Origin: Streptomyces sp. NBC_01463
Lineage (GTDB): Bacteria > Actinomycetota > Actinomycetes > Streptomycetales > Streptomycetaceae
Assembly (NCBI GenBank): GCA_036227345.1
Contig: CP109468.1
Span: 5,146,001-5,210,000, forward strand
DNA: 64,000 nucleotides
Reading direction: 5' to 3'
Part shown: in pieces, positions 23,135 through 32,995 of the stretch
How positions within the stretch are numbered: position 1 is the stretch's first letter
How the letters are laid out: each line of letters begins with the position of its first letter
Notes under the pieces: generated by a model
What the model was told of the DNA's origin: nothing
The model's input: only the letters and a program-made list of their open reading frames with translations
The model's database searches: none
Program-made: the position numbers and the translations under genes

Positions 23135-25717
23135 ATGACCGATCCTCAGCGCGGACGCCCCACCACCAACTCCATGCGACGTGCCCTCAGGCGTGCCCGA
23201 GACGGTGTCGCCCTCGACGCGGCCGAGGCCGCCGTCCTGCTCCAGGCGCGCGGCGACGACCTGACGGATCTCGCCGCCTCGGCCGCCCGGGTGCGCGACG
23301 CGGGCCTGGCGGCGGCGGGCCGCCCCGGCGTGATCACGTACTCCCGCAAGGTCTTCATCCCGCTGACCCGGCTCTGCCGCGACAAGTGCCACTACTGCAC
23401 CTTCGTCACCGTCCCCGGCAAACTGCGCCGCGAGGGCCACGGCATGTTCCTGTCCCCGGACGAGGTCCTCGACATCGCCCGCAAGGGTGCGGAGCTGGGC
23501 TGCAAGGAAGCGCTGTTCACCCTCGGCGACCGGCCCGAGGACCGCTGGCCCGAGGCCCGGGAGTGGCTGGAGGCCGAGGGGTACGACGGCACCCTCGCGT
23601 ACGTACGCGCCATGGCGATCCGCGTCCTGGAGGAGACCGGGCTGCTGCCCCACCTCAACCCGGGCGTCATGACCTGGACCGATCTCCAGCGGCTCAAGCC
23701 CGTCGCGCCCTCCATGGGCATGATGCTGGAGACGACCGCGACCCGGCTGTGGTCCGAGCCCGGCGGCCCGCACCACGGCTCCCCGGACAAGGAACCGGCC
23801 GTACGGCTGCGCGTCCTGGAGGACGCCGGCCGGTCCAACGTGCCCTTCACCACCGGCATCCTCATCGGCATCGGCGAGTCGTACGAGGAGCGAGCCGACT
23901 CCCTCTTCGAGCTGCGCCGGAACGCCCGCGCCTACCACGGCATCCAGGAAGTCATCGTCCAGAACTTCCGCGCCAAGCCCGACACCGCGATGCGCGGTAT
24001 GCCGGACGCGGAGCTGGAGGAGCTGGCCGCCGCCATCGCCGTCGCCCGCCACATCCTCGGCCCGTCCGCCCGCATCCAGGCCCCGCCGAACCTCGTCGAC
24101 GCCGAGTACGCGCTGCTGATCGGCGCCGGGATCGACGACTGGGGCGGCGTCTCGCCGCTCACGCCCGACCACGTGAACCCCGAGCGCCCCTGGCCGCACA
24201 TCGACGAGCTGGCCGCGAAGACCGCCGAGGCCGGCTTCGCGCTGCGTGAACGGCTCACCATCTACCCGGAGTTCATCCAGCGCGGCGAACCCTGGCTGGA
24301 TCCGCGCCTGCTCCCGCACGTCCGCGCCCTCGCCGACCCGGAGACCGGGCTCGCGAAGGAGGGCACGATCCCCGCCGGACTGCCCTGGCAGGAACCCGAC
24401 GAGGGATTCAACGCCTCGGGCCGCACCGATCTGCACCGCACCATCGACACCGAGGGCCGCACCGGCGACCGCCGCGACGACTTCGACGAGGTGTACGGGG
24501 ACTGGGAGGCGCTCCGCGAGGCCGCCGCGCCCGGCATGGTCCCGTCCCGTATCGACGGCGACGTGCGCGGGGCGCTGAGCCAGGCCGCCGCCGACCCGAC
24601 GAAGCTCACCGACGCACAGGCCCTCACCCTCCTGCACGCGGACGGGCCCGCGCTCGACGAGCTGTGCCGGATCGCGGACACCCTGCGCCGGGACGTGGTC
24701 GGCGACGACGTCACGTACATCGTCACGCGCAACATCAACTTCACCAACGTCTGCTACACCGGCTGCCGCTTCTGCGCCTTCGCCCAGCGGCGCACCGACG
24801 CCGACGCGTACACCCTCTCCCTGGACCAGGTCGCCGACCGGGCCGCGCAGGCCTGGGACGTCGGCGCGGTCGAGGTCTGCATGCAGGGCGGCATCCACCC
24901 GGACCTGCCCGGCACGGCGTACTTCGACATCGCCCGGGCGGTGAAGGAACGCGTCCCCGGCATGCACGTCCACGCGTTCTCCCCGATGGAGGTCGTCAAC
25001 GGGGCGACCCGCACCGGCATGTCCATCCGCGACTGGCTGACCGCCGCCAAGGAGGCCGGTCTCGACTCGATCCCCGGCACGGCTGCCGAGATCCTCGACG
25101 ACGAGGTCCGCTGGGTCCTCACCAAGGGAAAGCTGCCCACCGCGACCTGGCTGGAGGTCATCAAGACCGCCCACGAGGTGGGCCTGCGCTCCTCGTCCAC
25201 GATGATGTACGGCCATGTCGACCAGCCCCGCCACTGGCTCGGCCACCTGAGGACCCTCGCCGACCTCCAGCAGGAGACGGGCGGCCTCACCGAGTTCGTG
25301 ACCCTGCCCTTCATCCACACCAACGCGCCCGTCTACCTGGCCGGCATCGCCCGCCCCGGCCCGACCGACCGCGACAACCGGGCAGTGACGGCGATGGCCC
25401 GCCTCCTCCTCCACCCGCACATCACCAACATCCAGACCAGCTGGGTGAAGCTCGGCACGGAGGGCGCGGCCGAGATGCTGCGCTCGGGCGCGAACGACCT
25501 GGGCGGCACGCTGATGGAGGAGACCATCTCCCGCATGGCCGGGTCGAGTTACGGCTCGTACAAGTCCGTGCAGGACCTGGTCGCCGTGGCCGAGGCAGCC
25601 GGCCGTCCGGCGAAGCCGCGCACGACGCTGTACGGAGAGGTGCCGCAGGAGCGCGTCACGGCCGCCGCCGCCTCCGACGGACACCTTCCGGAGCTGCTGC
25701 CGGTGCTGGAGAGCTGA
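23135..25717 (+). CDS. fbiC: Bifunctional FO synthase CofGH (7,8-didemethyl-8-hydroxy-5-deazariboflavin synthase)
   Basis: 860 residues, full length for actinobacterial FbiC. It contains two radical-SAM modules: CofG-like with C81-x3-C85-x2-C88 ('CRDKCHYC') and CofH-like with C540-x3-C544-x2-C547 ('CYTGCRFC'). The enzyme condenses tyrosine with the ribityl pyrimidine of flavin biosynthesis to make FO, the deazaflavin core of coenzyme F420. Distinct family blocks include '[13 protein letters not shown]' and '[20 protein letters not shown]'. It is monocistronic, divergent from the HAD gene. The product F420 is the likely cofactor of the LLM enzyme at 6640-7485. Confidence 0.98.
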   Translation: MTDPQRGRPTTNSMRRALRRARDGVALDAAEAAVLLQARGDDLTDLAASAARVRDAGLAAAGRPGVITYSRKVFIPLTRLCRDKCHYCTFVTVPGKLRREGHGMFLSPDEVLDIARKGAELGCKEALFTLGDRPEDRWPEAREWLEAEGYDGTLAYVRAMAIRVLEETGLLPHLNPGVMTWTDLQRLKPVAPSMGMMLETTATRLWSEPGGPHHGSPDKEPAVRLRVLEDAGRSNVPFTTGILIGIGESYEERADSLFELRRNARAYHGIQEVIVQNFRAKPDTAMRGMPDAELEELAAAIAVARHILGPSARIQAPPNLVDAEYALLIGAGIDDWGGVSPLTPDHVNPERPWPHIDELAAKTAEAGFALRERLTIYPEFIQRGEPWLDPRLLPHVRALADPETGLAKEGTIPAGLPWQEPDEGFNASGRTDLHRTIDTEGRTGDRRDDFDEVYGDWEALREAAAPGMVPSRIDGDVRGALSQAAADPTKLTDAQALTLLHADGPALDELCRIADTLRRDVVGDDVTYIVTRNINFTNVCYTGCRFCAFAQRRTDADAYTLSLDQVADRAAQAWDVGAVEVCMQGGIHPDLPGTAYFDIARAVKERVPGMHVHAFSPMEVVNGATRTGMSIRDWLTAAKEAGLDSIPGTAAEILDDEVRWVLTKGKLPTATWLEVIKTAHEVGLRSSSTMMYGHVDQPRHWLGHLRTLADLQQETGGLTEFVTLPFIHTNAPVYLAGIARPGPTDRDNRAVTAMARLLLHPHITNIQTSWVKLGTEGAAEMLRSGANDLGGTLMEETISRMAGSSYGSYKSVQDLVAVAEAAGRPAKPRTTLYGEVPQERVTAAAASDGHLPELLPVLES

Positions 25718-25857
25718 GAGACGGGGCCGGGGAAAGGCGCAGGTCCGGGCGTCTGAGTAGGCTGCCGTTCCGTCCCGGACGGTGCGGCGGCCCTCTCGGG
25801 CGACGGCGTCCGGACAGGTGCCGGACCGGCCGGACCGGCCGGGGTGAGGAGACACGA

Positions 25858-26343
25858 GTGAGCAGTCAGCAGCCGGAGCGATCACAGAGCGCCCCCGCCA
25901 CGGTGCGGGTCGCGGGCGAAGCGGACCTCGACACGGCCGCGGGGCTGTTCGCCGCCTACCTGGACTTCTACGAGGTGACCCCTCAGGACCCCGGCCGGCC
26001 CCGGGCCTTCCTCGCCGAGCGCATCGAGGCGGACGACTCGCTGATCCTGCTCGCCTCGGTCCCCGACGTGGGAACGGTCGGGTTCGCCCAGGTGTACCCG
26101 GTGCTGTCCTCGCTCGACCTGGGACCCGGATGGCTGCTCAGCGACCTGTACGTGGACCCCGCCGGCCGCCGCGCCGGAGTGGGGCGGACACTGCTGCGCG
26201 AGGTGCTGCGCCGGGCACGTGAGGCGGGGGTGAGCGGCGTGCAGCTGGACACCGCGTACGACAACCACGCCGCGCAACAGCTGTACGAGGCCGAGGGGTT
26301 CGTGCGCGACCCGTTCCACATCTATCTGCACGACCTGCGCTGA
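25858..26343 (+). CDS. GNAT family N-acetyltransferase
   Basis: 161 residues from GTG 25858 with GAGGAGA upstream. The fold is clear: 'VRVAGEADLDTAAGLFAAYL' at the start, 'WLLSDLYVDPAGRRAGVGRT' (acetyl-CoA loop R-x-x-G-x-G) and 'LDTAYDNHAAQQLYEAEGF' at the end. This subgroup resembles diamine or amino-acid acetyltransferases. It follows fbiC by 140 bp on the same strand with a CCGGACCGG repeat between them. Substrate unknown. Confidence 0.9.
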   Translation: MSSQQPERSQSAPATVRVAGEADLDTAAGLFAAYLDFYEVTPQDPGRPRAFLAERIEADDSLILLASVPDVGTVGFAQVYPVLSSLDLGPGWLLSDLYVDPAGRRAGVGRTLLREVLRRAREAGVSGVQLDTAYDNHAAQQLYEAEGFVRDPFHIYLHDLR

Positions 26344-26370
26344 GCGGGGTGCCGCGGCCCGGCGTCCGGG

Positions 26371-27279
26371 TCAGGCGAACCGTTCGTGGTCGGCCAGCAC
26401 GGCGTCGACCACGCGCTGTTCGTCGGCCGTCCACCGCGGATCCGTGCCGTCGTCCCCCGTCAGGTTCAGCAACGACTTCCACAGGGCCCAGCCCCGGGCG
26501 CGGGCCCAGGTGCCCCCGTCCTGGCCGACCGCCTGCCGGAACGCCTCCCGGCTCTCGCCGGAGAACATCCCCCACGCGATGACCAGGTCGCAGGCCGGAT
26601 CGCCGACCCCCGATGTGCCGAAGTCGATGACGGCCGACAGCTCACCGTCCTCGACCAGGAGATTGCCGGAGGCGATGTCGCCGTGGAACCAGACGGGCGC
26701 CCCGCGCCACTCGGTGGCCAGGGCGGCGTCCCAGACCGCACGCGCCCGGTCCGTGTCCACCCGGCCCTCCAGCGCGGCCAGGCAGCGCCGGGTCTCCTCG
26801 TCGTAATGGGCGGGCGAGGCGCCCCGGTAGAAGCTGTGCGCACCCGCGAGCGGGCCGCCCGTCGCATCGCAGCGCTGGAGGGCGCGGACGAACTCCGCCA
26901 CGGAGACCGCGAAGCCCGCCAGGTCGTCGACACGGCCCCGGGCAGCCGTCTCGCCCGGCAGCCAGCGGCGGACCGACCACGGGTGCGGATAGCCCTCGCC
27001 CGGCGCACCCAGGGCGAGGACCGGAGGCACGGCGACGGGCAGGGACGGAGCCAGGACCGGCAGCCACCGGTGCTCCTTCTCCACCGCGGGGACGTAACCG
27101 GCGGCCGTCGGGAGACGTACGGTCATCGCCTCGCCGAGACGGTAGGTCCGGTTGTCCCACCCGTCGACCTCCACCGGTCTCACCGCCAGGCCGCTCCACT
27201 GCGGGAACTGGGCGGAGATCAGTCGCTGGACGAGCCCGGCGTCGATGCCGGCCCTGCCGTCGTGGTGGGGGGATGCCAT
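26371..27279 (-). CDS. Aminoglycoside phosphotransferase (APH) family kinase
   Basis: 302 residues from ATG 27279; the ATG at 27408 would add 43 unrelated residues. Kinase-like fold: 'GWDNRTYRLGEAMTVRLP' (nucleotide lobe), the catalytic 'VWFHGDIASGNLLVEDG' and the metal-binding 'AVIDFGTSGVGDPACDL'. Members phosphorylate hydroxyls of antibiotics, sugars, choline or homoserine; actual resistance cannot be assumed. It converges on the GNAT gene (27 bp between stops) and is divergent from the ADP-ribosylglycohydrolase gene. Confidence 0.9.
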   Translation of the reverse strand: MASPHHDGRAGIDAGLVQRLISAQFPQWSGLAVRPVEVDGWDNRTYRLGEAMTVRLPTAAGYVPAVEKEHRWLPVLAPSLPVAVPPVLALGAPGEGYPHPWSVRRWLPGETAARGRVDDLAGFAVSVAEFVRALQRCDATGGPLAGAHSFYRGASPAHYDEETRRCLAALEGRVDTDRARAVWDAALATEWRGAPVWFHGDIASGNLLVEDGELSAVIDFGTSGVGDPACDLVIAWGMFSGESREAFRQAVGQDGGTWARARGWALWKSLLNLTGDDGTDPRWTADEQRVVDAVLADHERFA

Positions 27280-27576
27280 CCCGCGATCATCGCGCCGGGT
27301 GATCGCGCGAAGCAACGGGATTTGGCCCGGCCACCCGCCCCGGGGAAGGCCTCCGACACCTCGACGCTCCGTACGGACGCAGCCGGTTCGCGGTCCAGCG
27401 GTGCGCACGGCAGGGGCGCCGCACGCGGTGGGAATCCCCGGAGAATGCCGCGCAAAACTGAACCGAACGAGCCACTTCGTACATACCGTTCCGCCCCTTC
27501 GGCCCCGTGGTCGTTCGATTACAGTGCTGCGAAGCCGCCCGCTGGACAGGGCGAGAAGGAGACGGGAAGGGGCACG

Positions 27577-28692
27577 GTGAGCTCAGCGACCACAGCCGTC
27601 TGGGGCCGTGCCGAGCAGCAGGACTTCCGCAGCCGGGTACGCGGCGCACTGCTCGGCGGCGCCATCGGCGACGCACTCGGCGCGGGCGTCAGCGGCCTCA
27701 CGCTGGGGGAGATCCGCGCCGCCCACGGGGCCGACGCCGTCACCGACTTCGTCCCCGCCCACGGAGGGCGCGGCTCCGTCACCGCGGTCACCCAGCTCAC
27801 CCTGTTCACCGTCGACGGGCTGATCCGCGCCCAGGTCCGCCGCGACACCGGCGCCTGGCACCCGCCCACCGACGTGCACCAGGCCCATCTGCGCTGGGCC
27901 GCCACCCAGCGAGACTGGGGCCCCGACGAGCGGCGCAAGGACAACGGCTGGCTCGCCGGGCAGGAGTGGCTCTACAGCCGCCGCGCCCCCACCCGGGAGT
28001 GCCTGGGCGGCTTCGGCGACACCGTCATGGGGACCCTCGACCGGCCCAAGAACCCCACCGCGCACGACTCGGCGGCGGTCAGCCGCTCCGCCCCGTTCGG
28101 ACTGCTCGTCGGCTGGGAGCCCCAGCTCGTGCTGCAACTGGCCGTCGAATGCGCCGCCCAGACCCACGGCCATCCCACCGCCCTGCTCTCCGCGGGCGCC
28201 CTCGCCGTGATGGTGCACGGCCTGGCGCGCGGCGAGACGCTGGACGGCTCGGTGCAGCACGCGCTGGGACTGCTCGCCGAACGGGAGGGCCACGAACCCG
28301 TCACCGAGGCACTCCAACAGGCCCTCGGCACCGTGCGGCAGGGCATCCCCGGCCCCGCACTCATCGAGTCGCTGGGGGCCACGGACTCCGCCGAGGAGGT
28401 CCTCGCCGTCGCCGTGTACTGCGCCCTCGTCGGTGAGGACATCCGGCACGGGCTGCGGCTGGCCGTGAACCACGGCGGGCCCTCCGCGGCCACCGGGGCC
28501 CTGTGCGGGGCGCTGCTCGGCGCGCTGCACGGCGAGACCGCGCTGCCGCCGGCCTGGCTCGCCGAACTGGAGGGGCGCGCCACGCTCCTGGAACTCGCCG
28601 ACGACTTCGCCATGGAGATGACACAGGGACCCGCCCTGCACAGCCCCTCCACCGCCGCTCCCGGCTGGCTGGCCCGCTACCCGCGGGGCTGA
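27577..28692 (+). CDS. ADP-ribosylglycohydrolase family protein
   Basis: 371 residues from GTG 27577 with GGGAAGGGG upstream. The DraG-like all-alpha fold appears as 'RGALLGGAIGDALGAGVSGL' at the start; the middle keeps 'GGFGDTVMG', and near the end 'AVNHGGPSAATGALCGALLG' corresponds to the metal site, although the family-typical GGDxD reads 'HGGPSA' here. Active members remove ADP-ribose from arginine or nitrogenase reductase. The substitution in the metal motif makes catalysis uncertain; it could bind ADP-ribosylated ligands. Ends at a shared terminator with the symporter gene. Confidence 0.8.
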   Translation: MSSATTAVWGRAEQQDFRSRVRGALLGGAIGDALGAGVSGLTLGEIRAAHGADAVTDFVPAHGGRGSVTAVTQLTLFTVDGLIRAQVRRDTGAWHPPTDVHQAHLRWAATQRDWGPDERRKDNGWLAGQEWLYSRRAPTRECLGGFGDTVMGTLDRPKNPTAHDSAAVSRSAPFGLLVGWEPQLVLQLAVECAAQTHGHPTALLSAGALAVMVHGLARGETLDGSVQHALGLLAEREGHEPVTEALQQALGTVRQGIPGPALIESLGATDSAEEVLAVAVYCALVGEDIRHGLRLAVNHGGPSAATGALCGALLGALHGETALPPAWLAELEGRATLLELADDFAMEMTQGPALHSPSTAAPGWLARYPRG

Positions 28693-28717
28693 GAGCGGCC
28701 GGCCCCCGGGAGCAGAG

Positions 28718-28775
28718 GTGAGGGGCGGGTCCACGCACGGAGGCCGCCGCCACCGTACGCAATCCCGCCCCTCAC
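28718..28775. terminator. Bidirectional terminator
   Basis: GTGAGGGGCGGG (28718-28729) and CCCGCCCCTCAC (28764-28775) are perfectly complementary over 12 bp across a 34-base loop. It sits between the convergent ADP-ribosylglycohydrolase and symporter genes and can serve both. Confidence 0.7.
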
Positions 28776-28794
28776 CCCCGTACACCCGCAGGCG

Positions 28795-30366
28795 TCAGTC
28801 CTTCACGCCCTCCGTGACCGTCACATCCCCCGGACCGGCCTGGGCCGGTACGGCCGCGGCGGCCGCCGGGCCGTCGCCGTCCGTGTTGATCCGCTCGATG
28901 ATCGCGTCGCGCTCCGGGGTGTCCTCCGGCTTGATGAAGCCGATGACGATGTAGAGCACGAGCGAGATCGCCAGCGGCAGCGCCACCTGGTACTGCAGCG
29001 CCACGTCCGTCTTCACGGAGCCGTCGAAGTTGTAGTTCGTGAAGTAGAACGCCAGCAGACCGGCCGCCCAGCTGGTGAGCGCCGCCGTCGGTCCCGACTT
29101 ACGGAACCTGCGCAGCAGACCCAGCATGAACGGGATCGCGATCGGACCCATCAGACCGGCGACCCACTTGATGACCACCGAGATGATGTCCTTGAACGTC
29201 GGCGAGTTGATCTGGGTCGCCAGCGCCATGGACAGGCCCAGGAAGCCGAGCGTGGAGAGCCGCGCGGCCAGCAGACCGGCCCGGGCGTTCCAGTTGCGGG
29301 CCGCCTTGGAGAAGACCGGGGCGATGTCGCGGGTGAAGACCGCCGCGATGGCGTTGGCGTCCGAGGAGCACATCGCCATCGTGTGCGAGAAGAACCCGAC
29401 GACGACCAGGCCCAGCAGACCGTGCGGCAGCAGCTGCTCGGTCATCAGCGCGTAGCTGTCCGAGGCGTCCGGCTTCTGCGCGTCGACGAGCAGCGGGGCG
29501 CACCACATCGGGAAGAACAGGACCGTCGGCCAGACCAGCCACAGGATCGCGGAGAGCCGCGCCGAGCGGGTCGCGGAGGCGGCGGAGTCCGTGGCCATGT
29601 AGCGCTGGGCCTGGTTCCACATGCCGCCGTTGTACTCGAAGGTCTTGATGAACAGGTACGCCAGCAGGAAGGTCACCGTGTACGGACCGGCCGTCGGGTC
29701 CGTGTGGCCCTCGGGCAGCTTGTCCCAGACCGTCCACAGGGTGCTGAAGCCGTCGAGCTTGCTCATCGCGGTGACGAGCATCGCGATACCGGCGAACAGC
29801 TGGATGACGAACTGCCCGAGCTCGGTCAGCGCGTCGGCCCACAGGCCGCCGACCGTGCAGTAGATGGCCGTGATGATGCCGGTGATGAAGATGCCCTGCG
29901 TCAGGGTGATGCCGGTGAAGACGGACAGCAGGGTGGCGATGGCCGCCCACTTGGCGCCGACGTCCACGATCTTCAGCAGCAGACCGGACCAGGCGAGCGC
30001 CTGCTGGGTCTGGATGTTGTAGCGGTTCTTCAGGTATTCGAGCGGCGAGGCGACGTGCAGCCGCGACCGCAGCCGGTTGAGCCGGGGTGCGAAGAGCTTG
30101 GCGCCGATCCCGATGCCGATGGCGATCGGGAGCGACCACGTCACGAAGGACGTGACGCCGTACTGGTACGCGATGCCGGCGTAGCCGGTGAACATCACGG
30201 CGCTGTAGCCGGACATGTGGTGCGAGATGCCGGAAAGCCACCACGGCATCTTGCCGCCGGCCGTGAAGAAGTCGCTGACGTTGTCGACACGCTTGTGGGA
30301 CCAGAGTCCGATCGCGATCATCACGCCGAAGTAGCCGATGAGCACGACCCAGTCGAGACTGTTCAT
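28795..30366 (-). CDS. Sodium:solute symporter (SSS) family transporter
   Basis: 523 residues with about 13 hydrophobic segments, the normal SSS length. The N-terminus 'LDWVVLIGYFGVMIAIGLW', 'SDFFTAGGKMPWWLSGISHH', 'SGYSAVMFTGYAGIAYQYG' and 'GGLWADALTELGQFVIQL' are family blocks. It imports a solute with Na+; the substrate could be a sugar, sialic acid or myo-inositol type compound, but no catabolic genes lie next to it. The soluble C-terminus (about 490-523) is Ala/Asp-rich. The gene is monocistronic with a 396-bp upstream region. Confidence 0.9.
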   Translation of the reverse strand: MNSLDWVVLIGYFGVMIAIGLWSHKRVDNVSDFFTAGGKMPWWLSGISHHMSGYSAVMFTGYAGIAYQYGVTSFVTWSLPIAIGIGIGAKLFAPRLNRLRSRLHVASPLEYLKNRYNIQTQQALAWSGLLLKIVDVGAKWAAIATLLSVFTGITLTQGIFITGIITAIYCTVGGLWADALTELGQFVIQLFAGIAMLVTAMSKLDGFSTLWTVWDKLPEGHTDPTAGPYTVTFLLAYLFIKTFEYNGGMWNQAQRYMATDSAASATRSARLSAILWLVWPTVLFFPMWCAPLLVDAQKPDASDSYALMTEQLLPHGLLGLVVVGFFSHTMAMCSSDANAIAAVFTRDIAPVFSKAARNWNARAGLLAARLSTLGFLGLSMALATQINSPTFKDIISVVIKWVAGLMGPIAIPFMLGLLRRFRKSGPTAALTSWAAGLLAFYFTNYNFDGSVKTDVALQYQVALPLAISLVLYIVIGFIKPEDTPERDAIIERINTDGDGPAAAAAVPAQAGPGDVTVTEGVKD

Positions 30367-30655
30367 GTGCCCCCTCCTGGGGTCCGCCTTGTGAACGGGT
30401 ACGCACTTCGTCAGTACGGCCGCTCAGCGGGGCCCCCGTGCGGGAGCGGGGACTTCGGGGATTGAACCGCCTGTTCGGTACCCCGGTCAAGGTCTCCATC
30501 GGTCAGAGATGTGAACGCGGATCAGTAAGCCGAACGATTTTACTCGTTCTTGACCCACGGGGGCGTTGTAGTGAACGTGACGGCGGCCACACGATGAGCG
30601 GGCACTTCGTCAGGCTGTGCAGAGAATCAAGCGAACGCCCAGGAACGCCGAAAGA

Positions 30656-30681
30656 CCGCACGGGATGCGGGTCCCGTGCGG
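30656..30681. terminator. Hairpin in the symporter/SDR gap
   Basis: CCGCACGGGA (30656-30665) and TCCCGTGCGG (30672-30681) form a perfect 10-bp stem with a 6-base loop. It lies about 80 bp past the SDR stop on that strand. The gap 30367-30762 has no supportable gene; its left half presumably holds the symporter promoter. Confidence 0.55.
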
Positions 30682-30721
30682 CCGAGAAGGAGGAGAACCG
30701 ACCTTGCCGAACTCCCTGCGG

Positions 30722-30740
30722 CACGTGCGTCACGCACGTG
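30722..30740 (-). terminator. Palindrome after the SDR gene
   Basis: CACGTGCGT, C, ACGCACGTG is a perfect 19-bp palindrome (as RNA, a 7-bp stem with a 5-base loop) 22 bp past the SDR stop. It probably terminates the SDR transcript; protein binding is also possible. Confidence 0.5.
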
Positions 30741-30762
30741 AGCCGGCCCGCGTGCCAGTGCG

Positions 30763-31545
30763 TCAGCGCATCAGCTCGCCGGCGTTGACCAGCAGGGACT
30801 GCCCGGTGATCGACCGCGCCCGGTCGGAGGCCAGGAAGACCGCGGCCTCCGCCACATCGCCGTCCGTGGCCAGCTCCGGGAGCGCCATGCGTTCCGAGAG
30901 CCTCCCCAGCACCTCGGCCTCGGGCACGCTCTCGGTGTGCGCGGTGAACTGCACGTAGGCCTGCACCGGCGGCCCCCACATCCAGCCCGGGAGCACCGTG
31001 TTCACCCGGATCCGGTGGGCCCCGAACTCCCACGCCATGGAGTACATCGCCGAGGTCAGCGCACCCTTGGAGGCCGCGTACGCCGCCTGCCGCACCTGGG
31101 ACGGTGCCGCCACCGCGGACTGCGTACCGATGAGGACAACCGATCCGCCCCGCTCCTTCAGCGCGGGCAGGCAGGCGCGCGTCATCCGCAGGGTGCCGAG
31201 CAGATTGACGTCGATGACCGCCTTCCAGGTGTCCAGATCGGCATCCTCGACCCCGCCGAAGTAGCTGTCCCAGGCGGCGACATGAACCACCGCATCGATC
31301 CCCCCGAACCGCTCGACGGCCAGCGCCGCGAGCGCCTCGCACTGCGCCTCGTCGGTGATGTCGGTGGCGAGGTGCGCGGTGCGGCGGCCCTCGGGATCTA
31401 TCTCGGCGGCCGACTTCGCGAGATTGGCCGCGGTACGCGCCCCGAGGACGGCGTTGCCCCCGTCCCGTACGACCGTGGCCGCGATCTGGTGCCCGAGCCC
31501 GGCGCCCACCCCGGACACGATGACGGTCTTCCCCGTGAGCAACAT
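30763..31545 (-). CDS. Short-chain dehydrogenase/reductase (SDR)
   Basis: 260 residues from ATG 31545, which has AGGAGG eight bases upstream. The NAD(P)-binding glycine motif is 'SGVGAGLGHQIA' (11-22), the catalytic Tyr-x-x-x-Lys occurs in 'QAAYAASKGAL', with Ser in 'VVLIGTQSAV', and the C-terminus ends 'ITGQSLLVNAGELMR'. It oxidises or reduces a hydroxyl/keto group. It is divergent from a two-domain EthD-like protein with 79 bp between the starts, so they likely serve the same pathway, possibly degradation of a hydrophobic or aromatic compound (inference). Confidence 0.9.
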   Translation of the reverse strand: MLLTGKTVIVSGVGAGLGHQIAATVVRDGGNAVLGARTAANLAKSAAEIDPEGRRTAHLATDITDEAQCEALAALAVERFGGIDAVVHVAAWDSYFGGVEDADLDTWKAVIDVNLLGTLRMTRACLPALKERGGSVVLIGTQSAVAAPSQVRQAAYAASKGALTSAMYSMAWEFGAHRIRVNTVLPGWMWGPPVQAYVQFTAHTESVPEAEVLGRLSERMALPELATDGDVAEAAVFLASDRARSITGQSLLVNAGELMR

Positions 31546-31624
31546 CGGCGCCTCCTGGCTCTGGCAGTTCTTCTGACGGGGCGTCAGAGTAGGTCCCTCC
31601 GGCGGAGTACGGAAGGGGAACGGC

Positions 31625-32527
31625 ATGAGCGAGGGAGCGAAGAACGAGGGAGTGCGGGGCGATGAGGCGCCGGGCGGGGGAGTGCGGGAGGGCGGCGGGA
31701 CGCGGAGCGACACGTACGCCGAACTGGCCGCGCTGGGGCCGTACGGAGTGCATCCCGGCCATGCCCTGATCACCATGGTGGAACCGCACCCGGGCCACGA
31801 GTTCGCGTACAACCGATGGTACGAGGATGATCATTACTACGCCGGCGCGATGGCCATGCCCTGGATGTTCGCGGGCCGCCGCTGGGTGGCCACCCGGGAG
31901 CTCCAGGGGCTGCGCTACCCGGACAAGTCCGCGATCGCCCAGCCGGTCGGCGCCGGGTGCTATCTGTCCACGTACTGGGTGACGGACGGGCGCTACGACG
32001 ACCACATGAAGTGGACCGTCGGGATCAACAAGCGGCTCAACCGGGACGGCCGGGTCTACCAGGACCGCACCCATGTCTTCACGGCGTTCCAGGACCACGA
32101 GGCGACCGTCTACCGGGACGGGGCCGCGGGGCCCCGGGACTTCCACGCGCTCGATCATCCGTACCACGGGCTGGTGCTGGAGGTGATCGACGCCGAAGGG
32201 CCCGAACAGCGGGCGGAGTTGCTGGAGTGGCTGCGCTCCCGGCACCTGCCGAAGCGGCTGAGCGGGTCGCCCGCGGCGATGGTGACCGTGTTCCGTCCCA
32301 CCCCGCTGCCGGGCGACCGGATGACCTATGTGAAGCAGGTCGAGGGCGTCGATACCCGGCTGACCCTGCTCTGGTTCCTCCAGGAGGACCCGAGGGCGTG
32401 CTGGGCGGAGCATTTCGCCGGGCTCGACGCGACGGTTGCGGAATCTGGCCTGGGGCGGGTGGAACTGGTGGCGCCGTTCGTCCCGACCGTGCCGGGCACG
32501 GATCGGTATGTCGATCAGCTGCGCTGA
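31625..32527 (+). CDS. Two-domain ferredoxin-fold (EthD/Dabb-like) protein
   Basis: 300 residues. After a Gly/Glu-rich leader the protein appears to hold two dimeric-alpha/beta-barrel-type units. The first has 'HALITMVEPHPGH' and 'AYNRWYEDDHYYAGAMAMP', the W-Y-x-x-x-H pattern of EthD proteins; the second 'HGLVLEVIDAEGPEQRAELL' and 'WLRSRHLPKRLSG'. I do not recognise a named enzyme. EthD-type proteins accompany degradation of ethers, aromatics and lipids. It is divergent from an SDR gene (79 bp) and followed by a terminator. Confidence 0.6.
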   Translation: MSEGAKNEGVRGDEAPGGGVREGGGTRSDTYAELAALGPYGVHPGHALITMVEPHPGHEFAYNRWYEDDHYYAGAMAMPWMFAGRRWVATRELQGLRYPDKSAIAQPVGAGCYLSTYWVTDGRYDDHMKWTVGINKRLNRDGRVYQDRTHVFTAFQDHEATVYRDGAAGPRDFHALDHPYHGLVLEVIDAEGPEQRAELLEWLRSRHLPKRLSGSPAAMVTVFRPTPLPGDRMTYVKQVEGVDTRLTLLWFLQEDPRACWAEHFAGLDATVAESGLGRVELVAPFVPTVPGTDRYVDQLR

Positions 32528-32583
32528 TCAGCTGTCCTGATCGGCCGCGTCGGTCGGTCGCACTGATTCGGGTGCCGGGCGGT

Positions 32584-32615
32584 GCGACTGCGGTGGGTCC
32601 GCTCCCCGCAGTCGC
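32584..32615 (+). terminator. Terminator after the EthD-like gene
   Basis: GCGACTGCGG (32584-32593) and CCGCAGTCGC (32606-32615) give a perfect 10-bp stem with a 12-base loop, 57 bp past the stop at 32527. Confidence 0.65.
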
Positions 32616-32710
32616 GCGGGGAGCCCCCTCGGCCAGGACGGCGAACCGGACGAGAGGGCTGCCGGCAGCACCTGAATCGATGCGGCGATACGGCGTGAAG
32701 GAAACATCGG

Positions 32711-32923
32711 TCAGGCGTCGACGGCACCCTTGGCGACATCGCGCACGAACGTGTTCCAGGCGCCGGGGACGAAGGTGAGCGAAGGGCCTTCGGGGGCCTT
32801 CGAGTCACGTACGGCAATCGCCTGCACAAGAGGGGACTTGACTTCGACGCAGGCGCCGTTGCCCCCGGAATACGACGACTTCGTCCAGTTTTCCGTAGCA
32901 CCCTGACGAATGGCCATGTTCAC
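32711..32923 (-). CDS. DUF397 domain protein
   Basis: 70 residues with the standard single motif 'NWTKSSYSGGNGACVEVKSP' and 'VRDSKAPEGPSLTFVPGAW', 'FVRDVAKGAVDA'. It is the partner type of XRE-DUF5753 regulators; such a gene lies upstream at 33160-34029 on the same strand. Unlike the module at 12 kb the two do not overlap: 236 bp with a terminator-like hairpin and inverted repeats lie between, so this DUF397 probably has its own promoter. Confidence 0.9.
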   Translation of the reverse strand: MNMAIRQGATENWTKSSYSGGNGACVEVKSPLVQAIAVRDSKAPEGPSLTFVPGAWNTFVRDVAKGAVDA

Positions 32924-32995
32924 TCCGGTTCAGAGAGTTGTGTGAGCGCCAGCGGCTTTCCGTTGGCGTGATCGACGCTACTCGCCAAGCTCCTT

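Noticed and set aside
22328..25885. A 1185-codon open frame on the minus strand spanning HAD and antisense to fbiC
   Set aside because: Only its last 225 codons (from ATG 23005) encode a recognisable HAD protein; the rest is antisense to fbiC and results from high-GC codon bias.
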